From the NCBI GenBank assembly GCA_964017185.1, contig OZ024875.1, forward strand, positions 30,079,456 to 30,143,455: a stretch of 64,000 nucleotides of DNA. Reading direction: 5' to 3'. A model generated the notes under the pieces. It was not told the origin of the DNA. It saw only the letters and a list, made by a program, of their open reading frames with translations, and searched no databases. A program made the translations under genes and the position numbers. Below, piece by piece: positions 12,383 to 23,838 of this stretch (position 1 is the stretch's first letter; every line of letters starts with the position of its first letter). The DNA comes from Rugalucina vietnamica (taxonomy: Eukaryota; Mollusca; Bivalvia; Lucinida; Lucinidae).

Positions 12383-12625
12383 GAGCCATGATGCAAGAAA
12401 GCTGTTTTTTTTTTTTTTGGGGGGGGGGGGGGGGTTACAACCAGATCTTATACAAAGTAGCCTATGCAACTACAGGAGTTTGATAGAAGCTTTAAATCAA
12501 GGATTAAAGAAGAAGAGGGATTGTAGTATGCATGAAGTGAAAACATAAATGCTGATCGTTAATCTGCGTCTTTGTTTGCTTTGTTTTCGCCAAGGCGAAA
12601 ATTCTGTTTTCTCATGAAGCAGCTC
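12383..12625 (+). mobile_element. GAGCC-family element, degenerate
   Basis: Left end GAGCCATGATGCAAGAAAGC, right end ...CATGAAGCAGCTC. Interrupted by a T/G homopolymer tract; the hairpin is eroded. Confidence 0.7.
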
Positions 12626-13390
12626 GTAGGCTTGTGTAATGGAAAAGCAAAACAAGTAGTTAAGCAAGATGTACAGTCTTTGACCAAACCTTTAAGATCG
12701 ATACCTTGGGATTTTTAATGTACATGTATATCTATAAATGTGCTTAGTTAAAGTCTATCATGTTTTCAAATTCAAACAATTATTTTTGCGGCGATCTGTT
12801 GCTTGATTATAAATCACGTTTAAGGATCATATATTTACCCACAGTGGTAAATATCACAAGTGTAAATGAACAGAATTAAACCTTGAAATGTTGCTGTTGG
12901 TTTTGTATTCCTAGATCATAATGACTTAGTTTATTTGATACAACATATCTTAGTTGACTTGTATATTGTTTATAACACCCTTTTACCATATTGATCGTTT
13001 ATTGCTTAGTTTATGAAATATTGTTTTGTATTAAATTTTGAAATTATTTTCTGCATTGTTAATCTAAACTTTTGTTTATGTTTTTTGTTTTCATACAAAT
13101 AATGTGCTTGAAGAAGTCATGATTTTGATGTTTGAAAGTTCAAGTAGTATTGTATCCGTTGCGAAGTGAAAATCATATCCTGTCAGTCTGGGGTTTTATG
13201 TCATCCCCTAAAACTGTCTACATGTCGTGTGTTATATTTTATTGAAATTTATAAGAAATTGAAGCCTTCGTCAAAAATTATTGTTTAGTTATTATTCCCT
13301 AACCTCTGATACAGTGTCAATTACATTACACATGAAAGAGTACTTGAAACGGAAATTTAATACAACTTTCTGCTACTTCTAATGTATATA
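12626..13390. other. No feature seen (intergenic)
   Basis: AT-rich sequence without long ORFs, inverted ends or RNA genes that I can recognise. It may include part of the gene 1 3' UTR if polyadenylation is distal. Confidence 0.4.
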
Positions 13391-13393
13391 TAT

Positions 13394-13565
13394 TCTGTGG
13401 CGGATTTAGAGGGGGTTCATTGCAAGGGGTTTGTTGGAATCATCCTCTGAACCCAAATTATTTCATTTTATGTTGAATTTCAAGAGACCTTAAATATGTG
13501 AAATTAGGCAAACAAACCACCTTTTTGATACTTGAACCCCCTCTTCTAAAATCCTGGATCCCCAC
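13394..13565. mobile_element. Small inverted-repeat element
   Basis: GGATTTAGAGGGGGTTCA at the left and TGAACCCCCTCTTCTAAAATCC at the right form near-complementary ends of a segment of about 170 bp. No TSD identified. Confidence 0.45.
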
Positions 13566-13655
13566 CCCCCTGGTATTGATCACTTGCTACCAACCATTGC
13601 TATATATTGTCCCGCATGTATATTTGTGTAAATTTAAGTTCTATTATGAAATGGT

Positions 13656-14130
13656 CTATTTTTGCTGGGCATTAATCAAAATCTCAAAGAATGCTATTCT
13701 TGTGGTCAGTGTTAGATTAAAAGCACAGGAAAATATTAAATGAATACAGGAGACGAGCTTGAAGATATAAGCCGTCTCGTGAGAAAACCAACAATGTGGT
13801 TTCCAAACAGGTCCGACACAAATCAGGCTGTACAGTCACAGAAGCAGGCTAGAAGCTAGAAATTTCGGATTTAAGAAGAGGAGGAAGTGTACTATCCGTG
13901 TAGCAAAAACAAAGGCGTGATCAGCTTCGTGGTTACCACGAAACTGATCTGCGCCTTTGTTTTTTCTTGGGCAATAATCCCATTTTCTCATGATGCGGCC
14001 TATTTTCGCTGGACATTAATCATTTACAATCTAAATCTCAAAGAATGCTCAGTTCTTGTGTTCAGTGTTGGTTAAAAGCACAGGAAAATAATGAGTATAC
14101 CAAAAATACAGGAGATGAGCATGAAGATGT
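13656..14130 (+). repeat. ~115-bp direct duplication flanking a GAGCC-family element
   Basis: Sequence from CATTAATCAAAATCTCAAAG to GACGAGCTTGAAGATATA (13656-13768) recurs diverged at 14001-14130. The complete transposon copy at 13769-14001 sits exactly between. Confidence 0.75.
13769..14001 (+). mobile_element. GAGCC-family hairpin element, complete
   Basis: Left end AAGCCGTCTCGTGAGAAAAC (first G mutated), right end ...CATGATGCGGCC. Hairpin centre TTCGTGGTTACCACGAA differs from the commonest form by changes on both arms, so pairing is kept. Confidence 0.85.
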
Positions 14131-14166
14131 ATCTGCAAAAATCTGAAAAAATTGCAAATTTCATTG

Positions 14167-14213
14167 GGAAAAAAAAAAAAAACAAAAAAAAACAAAAAAA
14201 AAAAAAAAAAAAA
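14167..14213 (+). repeat. Poly-A tract
   Basis: A-homopolymer interrupted by single C bases. Could be an eroded retrotransposon tail, but no body is recognised upstream. Confidence 0.7.
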
Positions 14214-14449
14214 CAGTAATCCAAAACCAATTCATAGTGTTATTTCTATTATTATATGTCTTTTGTGGAGTTTTGGTGGTTTCACTAATTTTCCTGTGCC
14301 TTTAAAACAAAAAAAAAAGCAGATTTCATAAGTAAATGAGAGTAATGTGGGTTATCAAATCCCAATGCTCCATGAGCATAAGAACATTATTAGTGTCAGG
14401 AAATCACCTTTTTATTTGTTTGCACATTCACAAAATGTTAGTTGTGATG

Positions 14450-14525
14450 TTGAGCAGTGTCATGAGAAAACATCTTTTTTCATGACCAGGTCCATTACAA
14501 ATTGTGGTGCTTAAAGATTGAAGAT
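14450..14525 (+). mobile_element. GAGCC-family element, 5' fragment
   Basis: GAGCAGTGTCATGAGAAAAC and CATGACCAGGTCCATTACAA resemble the left part of the family. The hairpin half is absent. Confidence 0.45.
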
Positions 14526-15130
14526 GTCTTAAAATTTTATAATAAGGATTGTGCAACATTCATGTACTAATCTGCTGTGTAGTTTGCCTGCTTTTTGAGC
14601 AGATTTCCTTTGACACTGCTCACCATCAATATTACATGATCTTACATGCCATAAAAAGTGTTTTTCTTGTATATTGATTACATTTACCACCTTTATGGTA
14701 ATGGTTAATAGCTGTTTTTGTTGCATGGTAAATCACCCAGAATCAGGGTTGGTTTCAATGCATATGGTACCAATTACATGTATTTAGCCCCATTTTGTAG
14801 TTTGGCATACCATATCAGCAATGCCAACAATTAAACAACTCTGGAGAATTATGTTTGTAATTGTCAGATGAGCTGCTTATAGTGGCCATGATCTGCATGT
14901 TATTAGATAGAACCAAATAAAATCTGTATAGAATATGTTGTTGATTTTCATTCCAGATCCGAATGTTTTACTTCATGTACAATTCCACAATAGATTCCTG
15001 TAGCATCATAGCCCTAACTGGTCCCCCAAATATGATAGCTTTACAGTGAACCAGAGCACTGCATGGCACTTGGCTATATGATCAGTTACCCTCAGTTACC
15101 GCATTGCTGATGTTTGTAATGAAATAGAAT
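14526..15130. other. No feature seen (intergenic)
   Basis: AT-rich; no supported gene or element. Confidence 0.35.
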
Positions 15131-15139
15131 TTGATTGAT

Positions 15140-15290
15140 CTTAATTATAAAAAAGGAATTTTTTGCACATGTAGTAGGAGAAAGGTAGACCTGTAAATAA
15201 AAACATCCAGCCAGAGCTGGCCTGGAACCTGGATCGCCAGGGTTGACGGGCGTCATAACCACAAGGCTAAAAGGTCCCGACCAGATAGAC
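15140..15290 (-). repeat. tRNA-like SINE remnant
   Basis: On the minus strand AGCCTTGTGGTTATGACGCC followed by GATCCAGGTTCCAGGCC resembles Pol III A and B boxes at typical spacing. Too diverged for a tRNA gene. Confidence 0.4.
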
Positions 15291-16707
15291 TGTACACACC
15301 CTATATACAATGTACTTCACTTGCCGCACTATTACACTTATGTACTTGTTTTTGAACTTATGTGTGTGGGTACTCACCTTGAATAAGGCCAAGTTAGTTA
15401 ATTTCGTTTTTTTTTTTCTAGCATGAATCTGAACATCATATCCCATCTCATTATGATGGAACATAAAATACGAACAGAATTTGTCACATCTAGGGCAGAG
15501 ATATGTAGATATGTATGGAGTCCACCCCAAAATTAGCTGACCACAGACATTAGCAAATGACCATTCATACAAACACATCAGCTAAAGGTCCGTGACCTAA
15601 GGTAGACAAATATTTCAAACATGTGCTTCTTACATGTGTCAATGAATGGTTATCTTTTAAACAAAATTAATGTGAGCATGGATATACCATGCTGACAGAG
15701 TTAGTTGGTAATTTTGCCATCTGAAGATGCAGTGGGCATCTTAATGCCCTTATTATTGCACACCAGTGTCAGGTAAAAGTATGCTCAAACTAGTCTTTCT
15801 GCTATGCTAGGTCTGTGATTTAGCTGGATTAAATGGCTTTCATTAAAACCAAGGGACACATGTATGTGGTTTTGCTTTCCTCCCCAATACATCGGTAAGT
15901 ATGCATGCACAACTGTAAGAAATTTATACATGGTTTGGTAACGATTTCTGTTTTGAAAAATAAAGCATTTCATCAAAGGTGGAGTTGATAGATAATTTTT
16001 CAGGCAGTTTTCTGTGGATATTTCAAGTGCTGAATGAGTGGTGTCAGAAGGATGGAGCCACTGCTTGCTTGCTGTGAGGTTGGAGCATAGAGGCTCAGTG
16101 CTTACTAAGACTTTTGAGTGAGAAGAAATAGGGTATAAAACCTCAGCCTGCCACCTCTTTTGTGTCCTTGGGCAAGACAACGCCCCATAGCAACCAAGAG
16201 TGGTGGCACTTCTCAACAGGACTGAAAAAATTGTTGACTTGGATGTTAAGCATTAACGTAGAGTAACAATTGTTTGTTCTTTTGTGATCTTTTGTTATAT
16301 TTTCAGCTCCTGCTTGGGTATAAGCGAGACTGTCGTTCAAAAGTTCTGTTGTGTTTTACTCTGTAAACCTATTTGAGCCAAAGTTTACTCATTTTTACCA
16401 TTTTGAGATGGACATTTTGGCCATAGTATCTGTTCAGTTTCATGACTGTAGTAATAAGTGTTAATTTTGAAAACTATAGAAATTATCTTTTTGTAAGGTA
16501 TGTTCATAGTTTAGAACACAACAGGACTTTCCAACCAATTAAGGTAAGTAGTGAGGGACAACAAACTGGAACTGTTCATACTTAATATGGGAACCACAAC
16601 AGGACACCCACCTTGGAATGGTCCTAAATTAAAAAAGGTACAAGTAGGCAATGATCAGGAAAAGGTGCAGTCAAATTCCCACTGGGAAAAACTAGATTGA
16701 CAATTAG

Positions 16708-16898
16708 GTAGCGTAAAGGGACCAGTGATCGATCAAAAATAGCCATGTTTGATAAATTTGCGGATCAGACATACATCGGAGAATGCATGTGTACATACCA
16801 TATCCAAACTTGAACCTTGGCCATGTTTTTTAATATGTCAATTTATGACGTCATCACATCACATTCTCCCTGATCGATCACTGGTCGCCTTACGCTAC
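16708..16898. mobile_element. Short inverted-repeat transposon (MITE), 191 bp
   Basis: Ends GTAGCGTAAAGGGACCAGTG and its near complement CACTGGTCGCCTTACGCTAC give about 27 bp of inverted repeat including TGATCGATC. No clear TSD. Confidence 0.75.
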
Positions 16899-17221
16899 TT
16901 GTACTTAGAAAACATATCCATATCGTAAGCCGAGGCGAGTGAGAAGCTATTTCCCAATCGGCAGCCACTCAGTTGTCCAAACTTAAATAATATGAAAATG
17001 TAGATATGGTTCAAACAGCACAAAAATTCGACTCCAAAACATAAAACAAATAGAACCACAACAGAAGTATTGCCTTTGAACAATCAGTAATCTGAAATTA
17101 CTGGGGGGCTTAAATCGATTTTACAGGTGCCTAACGTCACCCTTCCGCAGTGGTTCACATGTAGTAATAAATATGCTGTAACTAAAAATCAGGTCAGAAC
17201 CCCCAAAATCTTTTATTTCAG

Positions 17222-17376
17222 TGGTATCTTTAATCTACCATGGTCTCGCACAAACAAGCCTTGGAAGAGAACAAATCTACAATGTAAGAGATGGCATTTG
17301 TGGTATTGCCGACGATCTGTATCGATACATAGTGCTATCCCATCCAAAATTTCAAGGCTTCATCCATATGGAATAA
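17222..17376 (+). pseudogene. Possible orphan exon or gene relic
   Basis: After a good acceptor (TTTTATTTCAG) one frame reads about 50 residues with protein-like composition, including GREQIYNVRDGICGIADDLY and SHPKFQGFIHME before TAA. No family recognised and no neighbouring exon found. Could be a relic inside the surrounding repeat. Confidence 0.25.
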
Positions 17377-17459
17377 TGACTGGTTGGTGTTGCAGCTACT
17401 TAGGAAAACACTACAAGAATGCCACAGAGGTCGATATTGCACCTAAATCAGGCAAAATC

Positions 17460-17935
17460 GCAGAAGCATGAAATGTATGCCAAGAACACCAGGTCAAGGT
17501 GCATGCTTGAATGTGATGTCGAGGACAATTACTAAATATGTAAGATTTCACAACCACAGGTGCAGAGAAAACCCAATTTCAATTTAAAAATTCACAAAGT
17601 CAATGGACTGTAAAATATAGGTTGAGGGCACTGGGCCAAGGTACGTACTTGAGAAGAGTCTGTTCAGGACAATTACTATGCCAGGTTTAACATTCTCAGC
17701 AATGACAGGTGAAACCAAACTGATGTAAAAATTTACACAGTCAATGGACTTTGAAATATAGGTCAGGGGCACCAGGACATTGTGCGTGCTTGAAGGGCAA
17801 GTCAAGAAGAATTATGATGCAAGGTTTCACACTCTAAGCCATCACAGGTGCACAGAAATCCAAACTTATAATGTGCATTGTTGAATGACGCAAGGACTCA
17901 CAGATGGACCGATGGAAATTTGGACTCCATATTGC
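17460..17935. repeat. Tandem repeat of ~170-bp units
   Basis: Three diverged units share CACAGTCAATGGACTTTGAA, ATATAGGTYAGGGGCACYRG and AAGGTTTCACACTCT-type blocks. The ending CAGATGGACCGATGG resembles the tail of hairpin-ended mollusc elements. Non-coding. Confidence 0.6.
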
Positions 17936-17989
17936 ACCCGTGCAATTACAGACTCATTATAAGCAGGGCTTCTTGAAGTGTCACTCGTG

Positions 17990-19080
17990 TTTTCTGCTGT
18001 GGGGACTGGTTGTTATAAAAGGACTGAATAAAATGAACATGAATTAATGGATTTGTCATGTTTATTATGCTGAGAAACATTCAATTATAACAGTACAAAA
18101 TAAGTATAAATTTCTTGTCTATATTTTATATCCAAAGAGCATTGTACATTAATTTATTCTGGAGTAAAATAATTCCCTTTAATGCTGTAAACCGACTTGG
18201 CAATAATTATTCACAGACTGCAGTACAAGAATATGAAAAAAAAAAAACAACAGTAAATTTATTTTTGAGGTGATCTATTTCATGAAAAAATATGGTTTAC
18301 AGTATTAAATGTACTCAGAAGTTATCTACAAGAACCAGAAATCTTTCCTGTAAGCACTTTTATAGTATACCGATGGAAAGTTTTCACCTTTTTAAAGTGC
18401 GATTTTGTCATGGTTCTTTTTGTGGTAGGACCCCTTTGAAATTCTGAGCCAAGATTTTTATTGGGTCTTTGCATCAAACCAAATAGCACAACCACATTAC
18501 CTGAGCTGGAGACAATCGGGTATCTTGCACTTAAGGGATATAATTATGAAAAACACTGCACTCAAACCCTTTAGGCAAGCATATAGAAATCAAATTGTAC
18601 TTGACGCCCAACTGTCCCAGGGCAAAGCCAAAAGGATGCTTAAGTACATGCTTCTCGAGTCCACATTGCACCCACTTTAAATAGCTCCCATAGAAGTTAA
18701 ATGGTATGTTATATTATTTAGTTTCATGAGATCACAACAATATATAATCCAGTAATGTTTATTGTTGCCATCACTGACCCCTACTTTATTTTTGTTATGA
18801 CCAAAGGTGGATTTACGATCTGAGGAGTGTATTGGAGGATGTGAAATGTAACATTTACTGCTACTTGTCTTTGATCATAATTTCAAACTCAGGCACCTGT
18901 CTCCCACCCCACCCCACTTCTCCCCCAGCCCAGGAGAAGGGATAGCTGTTGAAATGAGCAGTGGTTTTACCTTTGCATTGTCCCTGCAGTGTGAGACAGC
19001 TACCCATGGTTTACAGTAAATATGGAAAAAACACATTACGAAAACTTGCCCATGCAACATACAGAAATTTTTTCAGATGA
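17990..19080. other. No feature seen (intergenic)
   Basis: AT-rich, short ORFs only. No supported gene. Confidence 0.35.
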
Positions 19081-19084
19081 AAAA

Positions 19085-19300
19085 AATGGAAATTTAATAG
19101 AAAAATTGTGATTTTTTTTAATATTTTCGTTTAAAACACATTGTGGGTACACTTTAGAACCGCCTCACCGAGGCGGTTCTAACGAGTACCCACATTGTAT
19201 GTTTTGAATCAAAAATAAGAAAATTAGGTATACTCCTGCAAACCCCAGTTTTTGTATATAAAAGTGGGGTTTAAGGGGGTATATATTTTATGATGGCAGG
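19085..19300. mobile_element. Palindrome-centred repeat, copy 1
   Basis: Core palindrome TTAGAACCGCCTC/GAGGCGGTTCTAA flanked by inverted GGGTAC(A/T)C arms. A second, inverted copy with the same flanks (AAACCCC...GGGGTTT, TATAAAAGTGGGG) lies at 48805-48995, so this is a dispersed element. Confidence 0.7.
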
Positions 19301-19591
19301 GCAATGAAAACAACAGACTGGGTGAAATTAGCAGGGTTTTAACCAAATTAGCAGGGGTTTGCTGTATAAAAAGTCCCGCTATCTCCAGGTCTAGACAGGC
19401 GTGCTAACAAATGACTGGTGCTTAATTGTCGAGGGCAAAACTCACAACAGTAAACATAATACTGGATTTATGATAAATGCTAGTATGTTTAAATTAGTTA
19501 AAAATCTACACAACCATTTTATATTCACAACAATTATTAATTTCATTTATACAATTCACATGGATGAAAATAACTCTGAAATGAAATGTGC

Positions 19592-19785
19592 CTGAGGTCA
19601 GGAGAAAACCAGATTTTAAGTGAAAACAGACCGATCAGCTGTGCAGTTATACAGCTGATGAGCACCTTTGCTTTCACTTTACTGATAAAACCAATCCCTC
19701 TTCTTTAAATCCTAATTGTCAACCTTTTAGCCTTGTTCTGCAACTGCACAAACTGATTTGTGTCTGACCTGGTCGGACCCTCTCC
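19592..19785 (-). mobile_element. GAGCC-family element, diverged
   Basis: Shows the reverse-oriented family body (CAGCTGTGCAGTTATACAGC hairpin, then CCTCTTCTTTAAATCC, then GTCTGACCTGGTCGG). The outer ends are eroded. Confidence 0.65.
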
Positions 19786-21264
19786 CCCTCCCAAGACCTA
19801 TTTCCTCCCTCTGTGGTTCAAATATGAATGATGTATTCATGAAAATCTCAATTTATGAAACATTCCCAACAAAATATGGTGCAGCAACAAATCTGCTTGT
19901 TTGAAAATTTGGAATCAGAAATAATAGACACAGTGAGAAACAAAAGTGATCAGCACCAATACTAAAAGAATCTATGATGGGGTTTAGGCTGAGACAAGAA
20001 ATTCTCACCCATCAGACAAGCATATCCCTTTTTGTGCCTGTCTGAGATATTTCTGTCTCAGTACTAGTAGATTTCAGCTGTCTCAAAATGCCTATCATTT
20101 CTGTATTGAGCCAATAGAAATGTACATCTTCATGTGTACTTCCATATAAGGAACTGATAAGGGCCGTTCCAGAATTAACCATATGGGGGGGGGGGGGGGT
20201 TGGGCGGCAGCGTTTTTGTTTTTTTATGCATGGTCGGGTTCCACTGAATTTGTTTTTAATGCCTGGTGGGGTTTTCAAAATAATTTATTTTATACATGGT
20301 CGGTATTTCCAGAGGGCACCCAAAAATATTTGTGTGGGGGTGCCAGTTTTCGTCCAATAGTTTTAGATAGAAATGTAAATTAAAGTAAAAAAAAAATTGT
20401 TTACATTTTTCGCCGATCTCGGTCAAGAACGATAACCCCTGACGTTCGATCGTTTGATAGCAGGACGTTTCGGCCCAAACATGTGGTGGAGTATGTAAGA
20501 CCCATCCGAGCCGAGCTTCTGAGCCCGAACTGCCGAGATTGGTTTTCCGCGAAGTTGCCAAGATCGCGTTAAAAGCGCGATGTTCCGGAAAATGGCGGGT
20601 TCGACATCGTAGTTTCCAGCGATATTTGAATTTTTCAAGCGTTTTTGTGATCCTGTACAAAGGCAATCTGTTACAAAAAGTGAGTATAAATTTTGGTAAC
20701 TTAATCAATTATCTAATTTTACCGTTGCATTTTGAAAATCTACCGATGCGTTTGCTAATGGCAGGCATTTAAAGACCATATTGTGCACTATCCAGTTTTG
20801 AAATTTTCTGATATAAACAATTATTTTAATTCGCCTTTCTAAATCGCGAAATTACAAATGCATTTTCTGATCGGTTAGAATTATACAATATTATGTGTCT
20901 CAATGTTTAGACAATCTTTGGTGTGCGTCGCCCGTCGTAAACGAGCAACGTTGCGTAACACGTGTCATAAACAGCCTACAGCAACCTGTGTTTATGGTCT
21001 CGGTTACGGTCTATCGATAATCCCCTAGCGCGCTTGGATTGTTTTCACAAACTTTATGGCTAATCTTAAGAAAACAATGTGTCATTCACGCTTCGCGAGC
21101 ACTGGATTGTGCCATTTAAAAAAATACCGAAATGGCAATTATCACTCGCGCAGCCGACACGGTTCGTACACACATGCGAAGCCCGTGATAGAGCTGCAGC
21201 AAGAAAAACGTGCAAGTCGTGGTCAAAAGTCACATGTTAAAGAAATAGGCTTAAATTTAGCCGC

Positions 21265-21360
21265 ATCCTGAGAAAAGGTTTTCTGTACATGCGAAATCAG
21301 GGGCGCATATCGACTGTGCAGTAGCTGCGCAGCTGATTGGCGCCTTCTGTTTCGCTATAT
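21265..21360 (-). mobile_element. GAGCC-family fragment
   Basis: Diverged hairpin arms (CGACTGTGCAGTAGCTGCGC, then GGCGCCTTCTGTTTCGC) inside the Harbinger-like element. Confidence 0.45.
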
Positions 21361-23038
21361 ACGTATGGTCTGTATACATGATTGCAAGAATTACTCTTTC
21401 TGGGAATATGCAAGCCGCTATGTGCCCAACCTGCTCGGGAACCAATGGATGTCAGGGACCCCGCCCATTGGCCTAAAGAAATAGATGGGCTGCTTGTGTC
21501 TCCAGGCAAAGCTTATACGCTACTGTCTGATTACTGGTTATTATATATACTGGGTCCGCCAATGTATGAGCCTGCCCAGGAAAAGTGGTTCAATTCAAAC
21601 CACTCATAAGTATAAGCCTTAGTGGTTTACTAGGATGGTTAAATTTGAAGAAAAAGGTACAAGTAAGCAAAGATCAGGAAAAGGCGCAATCAGAAAAGCA
21701 GTTTCTGGATGTACTGACGTCCCATAACCATAAAATGGAGGCAACGTCCCTATATGACCGTAGCTGTTGACTGGGAAATACAGAATCATTTCAATCAAAA
21801 CAATAGATGCCAAGACGATTTTCATTCATAATATAATGTACTACAACAAAGATGCATAATGTAGCCTTGGCCATGTACATATATTGAAGATGTGTAATGT
21901 AGCATTGCCCCTGTCTCTGATCCGAAGCCCTGTGCATATAAAACAAATATGTGCAGCAAGCATATCATGTATCTACAGTCTTCAAAAGCAAACCGATTTT
22001 GGTCCCGTTTGTTTTCGTATTGCAATTCAATGCATGGGCAAGATACACAAAGTAAGTCATGAGTTATTTCCCTTGAAAACGTATAACCAACGTTTTATAT
22101 GGATACCAGTGCAGTTCTTCACCAACATGACCAAATTAGTCAGGTAAATGGGCCTTCAAATAACAACATATTAGTTTGATAATTAGCCGATAATTACACA
22201 AAAAATGCAAAGGGGAAATGCTCCCTTGTGAAGGTATAACAACATTTCACCAAAAAAGATGCGGAAGTCTTCTACACCTTCAAGAATTAAAATTTAAGAA
22301 CAATAATATCAATGTACAGATACTTTTGTCAGAAAACTTATAGGATACCGTATTACAGACGGTTCCTTGCGCAAGGCTCTCTCTCTCTCGCATCCACTTC
22401 CCGCGAAGGAATATGGACGCAAACATTAAAACATTGTCGCTAACCTGGGAAGGAATGGTAATTACCTTAACAGTTTGGACAGTTTTTTTTTCTAACTTTT
22501 TTTAAATTTGAGATAATTGAGACAGCCAGAGATCTAATTATTTTTTTTAGTCCCAAATCATGCAGGTAATACGGTATTAATTTCTATAACCCGATTACGA
22601 AAGATGTGCATTTGACTACCCCCCCCCCTCCCCCCCCCCCAAAAAAAAAACCAAAAAAAAAAAGAGATGGTTGAAAAATTTGCCTTTTAAAAATGTCGAG
22701 CCGTTGTGCCGCACATCCGAATCAGACTGTGCACCTAACACAGGAACACAGGGTAAATAAATAAGCGTAGGCTAGCGTGACGCGTACATGCTCATCTCTC
22801 GTATCCGGGACAGATTCAGTTGCCATGTTACACTTTAATTTCGATTTTCTGATTTTCTCATATACCACCTGCGTGTGGTCTGAGATTTTGTATCACAATA
22901 AAGTTCTGTTCTTGTTCTTCTAGAAAACGCGATCTTTCCCTTTTAAAATGTGCAAAAGATAATATATATTGTTTTCATTGTATCATAATATCATAAAGAG
23001 AAACTGTAAGAAAATTGCACCTTGGCGAACGCCTGACA

Positions 23039-23039
23039 A

Positions 23040-23071
<32 letters not shown>

Positions 23072-23107
23072 CTCTCTCTTATCATAAAGAGAAACTGTAA
23101 GAAAACT

Positions 23108-23147
<40 letters not shown>
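23039..23147 (+). repeat. CT microsatellite, interrupted
   Basis: Two (CT)n runs separated and flanked by three copies of ATAAAGAGAAACTGTAAGAA, a compound satellite. A shorter CT run occurs at about 22378-22390. Confidence 0.85.
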
Positions 23148-23149
<2 letters not shown>

Positions 23150-23784
23150 CATAAAGAGAAACTGTAAGAAAACTGAACCTTTGCGAATTCCCTGCAAGCG
23201 ATCTTGAAGTAATGATGTTTGATTGGTTTACTGTTTTTCTGTAACACTGCCGCAATTCGTTCTGGGTGGCATCTTCTACTAATCGCTTGTTTAAGATGTC
23301 AATTACATGCACAATAAATCAAACACAGACCGTTCGCACCTTTCAAAAAACAAACTCGTCTGAGACAAGGAATGATCGAGAGTTAAAACAACAAAGTGTC
23401 AAACTGACAACGGAATTTGCAAGGATGATACATACCGACTATCACGGAAAACTGCGTTAAGAGAGAAATGCGCCGCGAAAATGAATGCGAATTTTAGGCA
23501 AAAACTCGAGAGTAATGAAAAATAATTATGAACACGAAAAAATACGAATATTCGATTCGTTTGAAATTCGAATATTCGTTCCCATCCTTAAATAAAAGAG
23601 ATAATCTCAGACGAAAAATCACAATTTTGTTTAGAAATTTATCGTCTGCTGTGCGCAAAATGTATCACTTCCCGGATATCGCTGTTTTCCGCTATCTTGT
23701 ACCCTAACGAACGGTGCCCGAAAGGTCAACGGCGGAGATCTACGGCCTTTCTAAATAATATACAGAATGATAGTTTATAGTTTT

Positions 23785-23838
23785 TAGGGCCGAAACGACT
23801 CAAGGCCGAAACGACTCACGGCCGAAACGACCCGTTAC
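23785..23838 (+). repeat. Short tandem repeat (GGCCGAAACGACTCA) x3
   Basis: Three near-identical 16-bp units. Same design as the minisatellite ends seen at 44786 and 51227, but only one side is seen here. Confidence 0.6.

Noticed and set aside
15785-16216. 143-codon minus-strand ORF
   Set aside because: Overlaps SINE-like sequence (TGTCCTTGGGCAAGACA); no protein features.
20256-20708. 150-codon minus-strand ORF inside the Harbinger-like element
   Set aside because: No transposase or DNA-binding motif; composition looks random.
23520-23600. Second hAT terminus (GAATATTCG repeats near 23540-23575)
   Set aside because: Only one possible end (GGGAACGAATATTCG in reverse) is visible; no partner end or TSD was found.
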